Source of the DNA: Dipteris shenzhenensis
Lineage: Eukaryota; Polypodiophyta; Polypodiopsida; Gleicheniales
Strand: one strand, 5' to 3'
Assembly: GCA_047967505.1 (NCBI GenBank)
Contig: CM106539.1
Length of the DNA: 64,000 nucleotides
Part shown: piece after piece, positions 1-10,539 of the stretch
How the letters are laid out: each line of letters begins with the position of its first letter
Position numbering within the stretch: position 1 is the stretch's first letter
The notes under the pieces: generated by a model
Told to the model about the DNA's origin: nothing
What the model saw: only the letters and a program-made list of their open reading frames with translations
Databases searched by the model: none
Made by a program: the position numbers and the translations under genes

Positions 1-1120
1 GAGAGGTTGTATTATCATTGCACTCATTGCAAGGGAGAAGTACGACATCAATGCCATATATTCATGCACCACTGGAGGATGTATGGGGAGGAGCCCAAAC
101 CAGTACCCACCATTGGTGGTGCATGTGGTGATGGATCATCCAAAAGTCAATGCTATTTGAGTTTAGGATTAATATTGCATGCGTACATGACATGAAATCT
201 TGAGACAAGATCTTATATTTACATGAAACCTTAAGACAAGATGAGGAGGGTGGTGAGGGTGTGCATATACCTTCACACTTTGAGAAGGAGTATAGTCTCC
301 TGGATGTGCTAGAAGATGATGAGGGTATGGTGGACATGATGGATTTTATTTTTAGGGGCAATGCACACATGATGTCTGAGTTTGAGGCCATGTACATGGC
401 ACCTTTGATAGAGGAGTCACTAATCTTGTGGACAAGAGTGCGGGTCTGATATTTCCAGAGCTCCTAGACATATCAATGATATTTTTGTGTGGAACACATT
501 GATTGAAAGAGAGTCACATATGATTGTGGAGTCATGGCTAACTTCACACAAGATAACCGAGCAAGTGCTTCAGATACCAATCTTCTCTCCTCGTACTTGG
601 ATTATTGTGGGCCCATACGTAAAATCTATGAAATTGATTTCAGATGATTTAGTATTTTCATTCTTCATGCAAAATGGTTTAGAACTATTTACGGCAATCT
701 TTGTACTTAAGCATAATTTCATATAATTGATGGCATTTGGCACCCATCTTCAATATAGGTGGTTTTTCATCCAGATCCAGGGTGGTGGTACATGATCCAA
801 GTTGCACCACGAAGTAAGCAAAATTTTGAAGATAGAGATGTGGATATGGAGATGCCACTACAATGCCGGATCCAATTGATCCAGATGGATTCAGCGAAGA
901 CGATGAAGATCACAATATGAGCCAAGAGGAAGATGTGCATAATGACATTGTATGGGAGGAAGATGGAGGTCACGGTACTGAGGAAGAAGATGACGATCAT
1001 CAAGAATTACCCGACTTTATTGAAGAAGATGATCAAGTCTTAGGTGAACTTACGATGCCAAAGTATGATGATGATATAGGAGATCAACTCTGTATAGAGT
1101 TGGAGATAGATTGTTTGGCA
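1..1120 (+). pseudogene. Shortened CACTA TNP2-like transposase gene (family 2), 5' part
   Basis: The window opens inside a CACTA transposase-like gene that runs off the left edge. Position 1 onward encodes a Cys/His-rich N-terminal piece (YYHCTHCKGEV) resembling the CDRCRGNMYRACR start of the TNP2 gene of Element 2. Positions 261-449 give an acidic segment (DVLEDDEGMVDMMDF). Positions 750-1120 give FHPDPGWWYMIQVAPRSK and then a very acidic tail, resembling the C-terminus that follows DUF4216 in Element 2 (QPMVDNNRWWHVIPI, then an Asp/Glu tail). The Transposase_21 and DUF4218 parts are absent, so this is an internally deleted copy. The reading frame from 863 is cut at codon GCA (1118-1120) by Element 1 and resumes at 8244. 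Homology is judged by eye against the copies in this window. Confidence 0.6.
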
Positions 1121-1137
1121 CACACAACAAGACAAAG
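1121..1137 (+). repeat. 5' terminal inverted repeat of Element 1
   Basis: CACACAACAAGACAAAG, matched by the 3' tip at 8227-8243. It carries an extra CA compared with the Element 2 tip (CACAACAAGACAAAGC at 30420). The GCA target duplication places the boundary at 1121 rather than 1123. Confidence 0.8.
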
Positions 1138-1139
1138 CA

Positions 1140-1460
1140 CCCACAGACGCACACACAGATGCATTTACTGAACTAAAAAAAAACTTACGGGTGCATCTAT
1201 TTGCATGTGTATTTCCATGTCTAGAGACCTGCATCTAACAACGTGTTTATATAGCAGACAGATGCGCATAAAGACGCGCATCTAGATGCATAAATAGACG
1301 CTCTGCTAAAAAATTTAAACAACAGAAAGACGCATCATTAAATGCGTAAATAGATGCGTTTATAAACACTCTTATAGATGCATTTATAGATGCATAAATA
1401 AATGCTTCTCGAACAGATAGACGCGTATATAGACGCATTTATAGATGCAGTGATAAACGC
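1140..1460. repeat. 5' subterminal motif array of Element 1
   Basis: Dense degenerate 8-10 bp units of the type ATAGATGC or ATAGACGC occur in both orientations, spaced roughly 10-20 bp apart. CACTA elements carry such subterminal motifs as binding sites for the TNPA-type protein; that role here is inferred. Many units read GATGC where Element 2 has GACGC, as expected from CpG decay. Confidence 0.75.
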
Positions 1461-1782
1461 GCTATATAATATATTTTTTTAAATTTATAGAATGCTGCGT
1501 ATGCTGTGTATGCTATATAGTTACAAGAATCCCATTTCCACATTGTGTAATTCAATTCTTACAGCCAACCGCATTTTAATTACAATTCCAAATAAAACAT
1601 TACAACTCCAAAACGCAATAAAATTGAAAGCTCAAAAAGTGCTTGTATGTACATATAGCACGAAGCTAAGCCATGTCATGTGGCTTCAAGTACAAAAAAT
1701 AACAGGAGTGTATATACAAGAGGCACGAAGCCAAGCCAGTGGCTTTAAGTACAAAAAAGAGTAGCTAGCACTACTTCTATGA

Positions 1783-3217
1783 CTAATCCTCGCTCCCTTC
1801 CACGCTCCCTTCTATGCTCCCTTCTGCACTCCCTTCTCTGCCTCCTTCCTCGTCTTCTTCCTCGTCTTCTTATGCAGGGACCTGTAAACAAGGGACAACA
1901 TATATCAATGTATAAAAAATCAAATCTTTACTTATAATATTGACATTATTTAATTACTTTCAAATACCTCGGGGGCCGCTCCAGTAGCTTGGATATACTG
2001 CTCCTCAGTAATCAACCCGTCATGATAGAAGTGCCTCCATGTATCTCCTCTACGATGGTGGCGGTGGTAGGCTGTCTCAACAGGAGTAGGGTATCTGCCC
2101 ACGATATCAAGCTACAAGACGACACAATTTGCAGAGGGGTTAGTACAAAGAAACAACCTCCTAATAAACTACATAAGCAATATAATTTGAGATCGATACT
2201 TACAAATTGGGCCTCCCATGAATCAACACCCCTGCTCTAAAATGCACGCTTCCATATTGCCCATCTGGATCCTTCATGCCTCCACGTGCTACAGACTGGG
2301 ATCCTCCCTCGCTGACTTCATTGCTTTCTTCCACTCATGCTTGTGAGTGGTGTGGGGCGGGCCCCTTGGTGGTTGACCTCCCTCGAGCCTGGCAAGCTCT
2401 GCTAGTGCCTCCCTCTTAAGCGAAGATCTTTTATTGCCAAGTATCGTAACAATCTTTGACTTGGCCCATTTATCTGTGAACTGACAATTGGGGGGGTTAG
2501 GATACCTAGAACGAACAACAGCGAGGGTCTCATCAGCCAACCTCTTTGGCTAGTCTTTGTAGTGGATAAAGCAATATCTGTAATTGTTAGCAATTACAGA
2601 GCGCATGAAGGCCATATTGTCCTTCCCCCATGCATCCATCAAGATGCCTCCTATCTGAGTGATGTCATAGAATATCGTACCATCACCCAAAGGCACGTCT
2701 AAATCATCTAAATCATCATCGTCCCCACCACCAGCCCTCCCAAAGCACTGTGCCATGCATCCCCCACCGCTCACCCTGCTACTATGCCTGCTACTGTGTC
2801 GTGTCGAGCTAGTATGCTGGCCACTCATAGTTGGAGACTACATGGGACTACGTGGACCACTCATAGCTAGAGAACCGAGTCTCAATTGCACTAGAGTATG
2901 TCGATGGCTCTACAAGATAGAAGGACCTCCTGACGGCATGGGGGAAGGGGCATAAGATGGCATGGGGGAAGGGGCATAAGATGGCATGGGAGATCCCGCA
3001 CTGTGTAGTTGGCTAGGCTGTGCTGACTCTGCTGGGGTAATCACAGCTGGTGTGGGGTGGTTTGGAGTCTGTAGTGCCGACTCTTGGGGGTGTTTAGAGT
3101 ACCCGTCATATACCCGTATAACTCCATAGGACTAGGAGGGTACCCTAAAAGGTTATATAAGTCCCTAAAAATAGACTCTCGGAGATCAGGTGAGCCCGAA
3201 GAGCTTCCTAGCCACAT
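1783..3217 (-). pseudogene. TNPA / Transposase_24-like gene of Element 1
   Basis: The start is placed at the ATG at 3215-3217 (MWLGSSSGSPDLRES), by comparison with MWGGSASSSPDPRES in Element 2. Next come a Ser/Pro-rich stretch, an acidic DDDDLDDLD segment, a core with FTDKWAKSKIVTIL and NKRSSLKREAL, and a last exon with an Asp/Glu-Gly tail ending near 1783. GTAAGT follows the WEAQF codons, supporting a splice site near 2205. The core resembles plant Transposase_24/TNPA-like proteins, thought to bind subterminal repeats. Lesions include an in-frame TAG where Element 2 has a His codon (KD-stop-PKRL, near 2552) and a 1-bp frame difference near 3085. Confidence 0.6.
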
Positions 3218-3290
3218 GATGAACTGGAAAAAAAAAAAAAAGACAATTACTGATGAGCTAAGAAGAAAGGGGAAGGGAAGAAAAGATTAC

Positions 3291-3462
3291 TGTCGGAGCG
3301 CATCTATAGATGCATCTGAGAAGCGCATCTATTTTTGCATATAACAGTGCGTCTATAGATGTGGCTATTTGTGTCTGCAAATAGGCTAGATGTGCGTCTA
3401 GACATGCCTGTAGACGCGGTTTTAGACGTGCTCTGAGATGTGCCTATAGACGCACTCCGACA
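3291..3462. repeat. Internal inverted-repeat box with ATAGACGC-type motifs (Element 1)
   Basis: This 172-bp block begins TGTCGGAGCGCATCTATAG and ends with the inverted partner CTATAGACGCACTCCGACA. It is filled with the same GCATCTATAGATGC motif as the transposon ends, yet lies in the interval between the two divergent genes. Element 2 has the equivalent at 32573-32838. It could be a promoter-proximal binding array or an embedded small inverted-repeat element. Confidence 0.65.
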
Positions 3463-3854
3463 AACGAACTTTTCTAAAAAGTAGAAAAGGACATGCGCTC
3501 GACACAAAAACGTAACACTGATACCAAAATCATGCGTTTCTTGGATACAAGAAAGTACAATCCAAAGAGAGCAAACTTCCACAAAAGATCAATTGCAAAA
3601 AGACTTACCTTGGATAGAGGTATGGAAGGTTCTTCTCCTTTTTCAAAGTTTCTTCTCTTCCTTGTTCACCCTCTTCTCCTTTAAGCTTGGAAGTAAGTGT
3701 GGGTGCCTTCCTCTTAAGTGTAAGCTTGGAAGTAAGTGTGGGTGCCTTCCTCTTAAGCATCGAAACTGCGGATTTGCTAATAGCAAAGCAAGCAAGCCGC
3801 ACAAAGTATAAGTAATGTGAAGAAAAGCAAAGCGAGCGTGCTTAAAGTAGATTT

Positions 3855-4045
3855 AAAAGCCGCATCTATAGGCACATCTAATAGCACATCTATACATGCG
3901 TCTAAATACATAGAGCAGATGCAGTTTTAGATGCACTTGTAGATGCACACCACAGAATAACAGACATGGTTTTAGATGTGCTTGTAGACATGCACCACAG
4001 AAAGACATACACGGTTTTAGACACGCCTTTAGACATGCCACAAAG
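3855..4045. repeat. Second internal ATAGACGC-type motif cluster (Element 1)
   Basis: Units such as GCATCTATAGGC, ACATCTATACATGCG and TTTTAGATGC recur just upstream of the TNP2 start at 4101. The equivalent in Element 2 is 33230-33352. Its position just before the transposase ATG suggests a regulatory role, which is an inference. Confidence 0.6.
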
Positions 4046-4100
4046 TTTAAAATTAAATATTTGAAGAAAAGCAAAATTTTTTGGGTTGTTTGTTTATAAG

Positions 4101-7100
4101 ATGTCTTCATCTTCAATAAGTAGCTCCAGTGAGGATGAATCCCTCCATATTCACCATCGCGAAATGTTGTTGGAGCAAAAAATCAACTATATGTGTGATC
4201 GATGTTGAGGAAACATGTATCGTGCACTCAGGATTATACTCAATCACATCTCAAATTATGGAGAATGGGATGCGACCGTAAACATGGTAAGTGTTAAAGA
4301 GTTAAGGTTGATTGAGATACCTATGGGTGTTCATATGTTTGAGTTAATTTGATACAAGATGCAGTGCCACACCCGCATATGTGGCCCTATGCTCACCGCG
4401 AGGAGGCGAAGCATCGGCGATATGAGGTGGGATCTTCAAGAGGGACCGTTACGGATGCATGGAGTGATGGTGATAGTAGCCCTCTGCCATTACCTCATGA
4501 AGCCATGGAGGAGGAGGTGTTTGATGATATGGTGCAGGATTTATATGTCCATCAAGGGAGGGATGATAGCATGGAGCAGGATGATCTTTTTACTGCAATA
4601 TCGACTCCACTATTTGAGGGGTGCACATTCTCTATTCTACATGCCTCCCTTGAGTTACTAAACTTGCAAGCCATCTATGGATGGAGCAATGCAAGTTTGA
4701 ATGCATTGCTCAAGTAAGCTTTAAAGTCTATTTTGCAAATATGGTGAATTATCCTAGTGGGTCAATTACTCGAATGCTTTTCCTTATTTATGGTCTTCAT
4801 GTGTAGGCTATAGTGTAAAATGCTTCCAAGGGAGAATGAATTACCGACCTCAAGAGATATGGCAAGGCAACATGTGACCTCTCTTGGAGGATTAGATTAC
4901 AAGCACATCTATGAATGTGTCAACGATTGCGTTTTGTTTCGTGGACTACATAAGGATGCAAGAGAGTGCCCTACTTATGGAGAGGTAACATATAGAGCAG
5001 ATCTCAAAACTTTGGACGTGCCTCGTAAGGTTCTGCAACATTTTCCCATAATCCCTCGCATCCAACATATGTTCAAGTGCAAATCCATTGCAGAGCTCAT
5101 GTCATGGCATTCCTCCCATTGATCAACCGATGGCAAGTGGAGAACTCCCACAGACTCTCCTGCATGGAAGCATATTGAAGACACATGGCCAAGCTTCAAG
5201 GAGAACCTAGGAGCTTGAGACTTGGATTGGGTATGGATGGTGTGAACCCATTTGGTCTCAAAAGAACCTCTTACAATTTATGGCCAGTGATATTGGTGAA
5301 TTATAATCTTCCACCCTCTATGGCTATTAAGAAAGAACATGTTATGCTATCCCTTCTAATTCCAGGGAAACATAAAGTCAAAAATCCTGATGTTGCCCCT
5401 TGGAATGAAGTCCTCCCACAATCACTCACTGCGGGAGATTGGATGAGAGTTTGGGACGGTTCCACGACTCCTCCACCACTTGGCATGAGCTGGTAAGGGT
5501 TTGTAACTATTGTGTGTGATATTGGATGGAAATAACGATTGCCCGCTAACACTTTATTTTATTTAGATACTCCATCTTTTATCGTTTACCATTTTTATCG
5601 TTTACCATATTGGTCCCACCTCAAGATCAATCACTTGCTTGATCCCATGCATATCTTCAAGAATGTGGCATCTACCATTTGGGAGCATTTGAATGGGACA
5701 CAAGATTCCGTAGGCATAAGGGAGGATCTACGTACCACAAGGAGGATGCATGAAGCTTGGCCACAAGAGAGACCAAATGGGCGTGTTTTTTTACCTCATG
5801 CACCGTGGAGGTTATCAAAGCTAGAGATGGCAGCGGTGAAGTGCGCTATTACTACAATTTGTACTACCACTGGATGCATGAGGTGTTTGAAGGGAGACTT
5901 TACAAAGAGCAAGAAAAGAGGTGTAGAGAAATTATATGGCTTGAAATCTCATGATTGGCACAAGATGCTCCAAGTAAGTATTTTATGTGCATAATATCTT
6001 TTTCCTTTCAAATTTATGAGTGAATAATTATAAGCAACTAATCAACCACCTCCTCGTGGGTTCAGTTCATACTACCTACTAGCATTTCACGTAGTGCATC
6101 GAAGGACGTGAAGATTGTATTTACAAGATGGGCGAGCTTGTGATGTACTTTACATGATACAAAATATGATGTGTATCAATGCTCCATGCAAGGTGTTCAT
6201 ATTGCTAATATGGTGTACTTTTTCATTTCTAGGTATGTGAGCTCAAAGGAAATAGATCCCACCACACTTGAGAATGCTCGAGTTATGTCCATGGAGGTGG
6301 TTTGTTTAGTGGAGGAGACATTTCCACGTTCTATTCTCATAAGCCAACTACATCTTATAGTGCATTTGGTGGATGAGATTGCTATATGCAGTACTATACA
6401 TGCACGATGGTTGTTCTTCCTTGAGTGCTTCATGAAGACCTTGAAGGGCTTCGTGAGACAAAATGCAAGACCCGAAGGTAGCATGGCTGAGGGTTGGTTA
6501 GTACAAGAGTCACTTGTATATATTTCTAAGTTTCTTGTTGATGTGGATAGCTCTGTCCCACGACTATGGAGAGATGATGAAGACCTAAGGATGACCTCTA
6601 TTGTGCCTCAAGGGAAAGGATGCAACAAAGTAATTGATACGGAGTTGCATAATAGTATCAACCTCTATTGCATGCTTAATAGTGATGTGATGAAAAGATG
6701 GGTGACAAGATACAAGGATGCAAAGGAAAGAAGACAAGAAGAAAGGGCCCTCTTTTGTACACACCACGAACCTCGTGTGCCATACCCTCAGTATCTAAGA
6801 GCACTTCCAAAGGATATTCATGTGGATTGGCTACTTGATGAAATGGAGAAAGAAGAGAAAGACGAGGGGATGCATATCACAATGGAAGAATGGGAGTATG
6901 CTAGGGGATGCATGAGCAAGGTCGGTATATAGAATGTTATGCATAAGTTAGGAGCTTTCAATAATTTAGATTGCTTATTTAATTGATTTTTTCTTGGTGT
7001 ACACTATGTTCAATGCTACATGGTGTGAGGGCAAGCATTTTCGAACACAACGGATTGATGATAAGAGAAACACACAAGATTGCGGCATCATTGAGCACTA

Positions 7101-7780
7101 GCTTTGAGGGAGCCAATGGAGCCATGGATGATTATTGTGGCATAATCTAAGATATTATTAAGCTTGACTTTCAACGCTTCTTTGTGTATGTTTTGGATGT
7201 AAAGTGGTTTAAGGATGTGGTGAAAAGAGGCCCTAATGCAATAATAAAACGCCATGCAAGTGGCTTTGTAACTATTGACTCCACAAAGTTTTGGCAAAGT
7301 AGGAAGGACACACTCGTACTACCACAACAATGTGAACAGGTACTGTGTACACATAAAAATACTCGCTTTTAAATATTTGATGCAAGGAAAATGACATGAT
7401 TGTATTTGTGTTTGAATTAGGTTGTCTATCAACCAATGGTGGATAATAATAGATGGTGGCATGTCATACCTATTATGCCACGTTCCAAAGTGATGTATAG
7501 TACATTTACTAGTATGGAGCATATGGAGGATGATCATGGCCATGGATGTGATGATGACCATGATACGAGAGAGGGGGATGATCATGAGATAGGAGATACA
7601 GATATTGAGGCCATTACCTATGAGGATGAGCCTACCATTGGTGATGCTAATTTCGATGAGCACATGAGTAGCACAAGTAGTAGTGGGTTGAATGTATTCA
7701 TAGATCTAAACACTTGTTTGGATTTTGAAGTAGATAGTTTGGCAAGGGTTGATCTCATTGAGGATGAGATTGAACCATAG
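4101..7780 (+). pseudogene. TNP2/TNPD CACTA transposase gene of Element 1 (Transposase_21, DUF4218, DUF4216)
   Basis: Multi-exon gene from ATG 4101 to TAG 7778-7780. In order: a Cys-rich N-terminus; Transposase_21 signatures (LPRENELPTSRDMA, CPTYGE, KVLQHFPIIPRIQH, RLGLGMDGVNPFG, LSLLIPG, INHLLDPMHIFKNV); a DUF4218 region (QLHLIVHLVDEIA, RPEGSMAEGWLVQESL) at about 6233-6932; DUF4216 (CEGKHFRTQRIDDKRNTQDCG, then FFVYVLDVKWFKD) at about 7010-7350; and an acidic tail. Lesions relative to Element 2: TGA for CGA at 4206-4208; a 372-bp deletion at 5390-5394; a 4-bp insertion near 7092 creating a stop; and TAA for CAA near 7148. It also has an 88-bp GT-AG intron at 6145-6232 that Element 2 lacks. 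Confidence 0.87.
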
Positions 7781-7969
7781 CCCATCATTGATATTGGCAA
7801 AACTATTTTACATATTGTCTCATTCTCCTCACCTCACTTAATTCTTGTATATGTGGGCTTGCAAAAAAGCATTGATGTTTTTGTTAAAATTATGTGCTTT
7901 GGTAATCATGGGCAATGTTTGGAAAGCAGTGATGTACACTAAAATCTCACTTTCTATATTCTCTATTTT

Positions 7970-8243
7970 GCATCTATATATGCATCTAATTCCCAGTGTA
8001 AATGCGCTAATAGATGCACTAATACACGTGCAAATAGACGCGCTGAGAAACACAATGTTAGATAGGCTCGTATTTTCTTAGTGTAGACATGCAAATAGAT
8101 GTGTTAATACAGGCACAAATAGATGAGCTATTAAATGCACGATTAGACACGCCTGTAATTTCTCTATTCAAGCAATGCCTATAGACGTGCCCGCTATTTT
8201 ACGCATCTACCAAGCGCATCTATAGTTGCTTTGTGTTGTTGTG
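7970..8243 (+). repeat. 3' subterminal array and terminal repeat of Element 1
   Basis: ATAGATGC, AATAGACGCG and related units run from about 7970 to 8225. The tip TGCTTTGTGTTGTTGTG ends at 8243, immediately before the GCA duplication. The same tip occurs at 37817-37833 and, inverted, at 29017 and 29547. Confidence 0.78.
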
Positions 8244-8294
8244 GCACTAGACTTGGCTGAGGATGAAGACGTTAATGTAAATGCTCTTCAATGA
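8244..8294 (+). pseudogene. Family-2 CACTA gene, last codons after Element 1
   Basis: This is the continuation of the acidic frame cut at 1120. Removing Element 1 and one GCA copy joins EIDCLA to LDLAEDEDVNVNALQ in frame, ending at the TGA at 8292-8294. The joined tail has the same shape as the C-terminus of the Element 2 TNP2 product (DSLARVDLIEDEIEP). The in-frame join is direct evidence for both the host gene and the exact insertion site. Confidence 0.75.
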
Positions 8295-8723
8295 ATTTTT
8301 TTCATCTCAAACTTGGACATGAATATATGAGCTTCAAACTTGGTGTACATGCTCTTGTACTTGTATTCTTTCAGAGGATCAAACATGTATGAAAAGAAAT
8401 TTTTTTGTCATTGGGTAACACTATCTTTAAAGGTCGGTATGGGAAAAAACACTCTCGGTAAAATGTTGCTATATAATGACCTTATACAAGTCTGGCAAGT
8501 GTCGCTATATAGCGACACTTTTATAACCCACTTTGCATACCGAGGATTAGTGCCCCGCGTGCACTAAACATTGGTGCTTAGTCATCAGAATAAGGCCCAT
8601 GTGTAGTAGTGGAAGAAACCCACATGTAGAGTAGACTTCTCTATGAAAGTTTCCTTATGATCTTCTTACAAGTTTTACAAATTCTTGCTTCTTCCAAGGC
8701 CTTCTCTGATGTACATAGCCTTT
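8295..8723. other. Non-coding stretch with a 24-bp perfect palindrome
   Basis: No gene is recognisable. Positions 8497-8520 are a perfect palindrome with half-site AAGTGTCGCTAT. Outside it lie a second inverted pair, TCGGTATG near 8432 and CATACCGA near 8536. The layout suggests a folded-back non-autonomous element or the remnant of a transposon terminus. No target duplication was identified. Confidence 0.5.
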
Positions 8724-8731
8724 CCTTGAGG

Positions 8732-9028
8732 CTCGGGGTGGTCAGTCATCATATGTAACCCTATCATGTGAGTTCAACAGAAGGACATTTTAAATATCTA
8801 CAATTTACAACCCTATCACGTGAGTTCAACAGAAGGATATTTTTAATATCTACAATTTACAAAAATTTACTTACATAAGGGAGTTTTTAAATGGATTTTG
8901 GTAAAAAATTACAGATTTGTATGGAAAAAGGGTACATTTTATTAATGGAAAAATGACAGATAAGGTATTTTACAAATAGGCCTTGAACGCACGTGATATA
9001 GAGGGTTTATACATAGTGACCCCCTGAG
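8732..9028 (-). mobile_element. hAT-type MITE, copy 1
   Basis: This 297-bp non-coding element has terminal repeats CTCGGGGTGGTCA and, from the other end, CTCAGGGGGTCACTAT. It is flanked by the 8-bp duplication CCTTGAGG (8724-8731 and 9029-9036), the size typical of hAT elements. The same element occurs inverted at 57488-57733 with its own 8-bp duplication. Copy 1 is 51 bp longer because the segment beginning AACCCTATCA(T/C)GTGAG is tandemly duplicated at about 8758-8860. Strand is arbitrary. Confidence 0.85.
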
Positions 9029-9036
9029 CCTTGAGG

Positions 9037-10425
9037 GTTGCCATCAATCCAAATACTCCCTTATTTTGATGCAGCTCACACTTTTCTCCCTCCTTGTTCT
9101 CAGCCATTGAATCCATAAACACAGCCTTTTGCAATTTTTGTTGCACCAATGCTAGGATATCTACCATCAAAGATTTAGCTACATCACCTCATTCTTCCGG
9201 TCTTGTAGTACGTGTAGTGTCAATGGATACTCCAACAATGCCAATGAGGAGGCGACTGATTGGTTCACTTGTTTCATAGAACCAGTTTGACTCTCTCCAA
9301 ACTTGGCCCAATTAATTGGCCCTGTGCACACTTCAAATACAAATCCTCTTGCAAATGGAAGACTAACTTTAGAATTTGGTGGAGGACCCTAATAACACTA
9401 TTTGTACAATGTATAAAATCCTGTGTAGTGTTCCCTGCTTGACAACTTTGAGTTTAACCTTGTGGCCCCTTCAAGGAAGCTCCGAAAACACTTTAAGACA
9501 ATCCTTCATTGTTACCTCTCTTTTCGTAAGACGCCTCAGGTTCTCTCCCTCCATACACAACCTATACTCACAATTGAAGTCATCTTTTGTTTTGCAAAAG
9601 TACTTTCGCATTCTTGCTTCTACCTTGGGAGCATGCCAATGGTCATTGAATGTGTAGACCATCCCACAACCAAAAGCAAAAGATGATCCTTGTGAATATT
9701 TGATTGAATACTGAAGACCAAGGAATGGAAACAAAACTAGAAACGATACCCAATATCAAAAACTCACCTTTGGAGAGGGCACACCTTCATCCACCTTGTT
9801 CTTTCCTTTACTAATGATGGGATGAATAGGAGGCATTGCTTGTTGGACCAAGCACTCCCCACACAACATACTCGCAAAGAGCTCAAGAATGTGCATTCGA
9901 CCTGTGTGGGCAGGGGAAGCATTAAAGTGTGACAATGCAAATTGTGGATGGAAAGATGTGCATGGATGACTGCCGGTTGTTAATTAAGTGATATATACAT
10001 ATTCAACAAACAAGTTTTAAATTTCAAACCCATACATATTCAAAACCACTTCCTCAAGGCTTCCCAAAACTGGTTAAAAGTGTATCACATTACCATGCAT
10101 ATACCCAACTAGAAAATGAATATTGGCTCTCCATCACCACCCTGAACTTCACAAAAAATGGCTACACCCAATTATGCATTGGACTCTAGATATGAAAACA
10201 TACAATCTTAAGTGATTGATCAGTTGTTGTTACATGTAATCAAGATTCCTGACTAGCAACACAAGCTATCGTGTAGTAGGTTGGGGGTTTCTTTCTTGTT
10301 TCTTTTCATGTGCTAAGACTGGGACTTTAGACACACTGCAAACCTAGCAATGTATCACATTTACATTGATCCCCAACTAGAACCATCATGATGGTTGTTA
10401 TTTCAACCATTGGGCTTGGAAAAGA
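9037..10425. other. Unassigned stretch with weak minus-strand coding potential
   Basis: Minus-strand open frames at 9037-9170 (VDILALVQQKLQKAVFMDSM) and 9471-9734 (VYTFNDHWHAPKVEARMRK) are short, and I do not recognise them. They could be exons of a decayed gene or of another transposon. A phrase AAAATGGCTACACC at about 10155 recurs near 12505 and 14915 in diverged form, marking an old dispersed repeat. Confidence 0.3.
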
Positions 10426-10429
<4 letters not shown>

Positions 10430-10466
<37 letters not shown>

Positions 10467-10486
10467 TTATCTCTCTCTCTCTCCCC
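10430..10486. repeat. (CT)n microsatellite
   Basis: An almost pure CT run, with a few T insertions, followed by a C-run. The long glutamate/arginine-repeat frame through it on the minus strand is a by-product of the repeat. Confidence 0.9.
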
Positions 10487-10539
10487 CCCATTTTTTTCAT
10501 AAGATGTAAATGAAAATTAACCACCATAATGATCTGATA

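Larger units (their letters stand above)
1121..8243 (+). mobile_element. Element 1: CACTA-superfamily DNA transposon, about 7.1 kb
   Basis: The 5' end reads CACACAACAAGACAAAGC and the 3' end, reverse-complemented, reads CACAACAACACAAAGC. The flanks carry a 3-bp duplication GCA (1118-1120 and 8244-8246), the size expected for CACTA elements. Subterminal arrays of ATAGA(C/T)GC motifs occupy about 1140-1460 and 7970-8225. Inside are a minus-strand TNPA-like gene and a plus-strand TNP2 gene arranged divergently. The tips start CACAA rather than the usual CACTA. Both genes carry lesions, so this copy is not autonomous as written. Confidence 0.88.

Noticed and set aside
8224-8246. Element 1 boundary at 1123 with an ACA duplication.
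   Set aside because: The right flank is GCA, and the host reading frame is restored only if the element starts at 1121.
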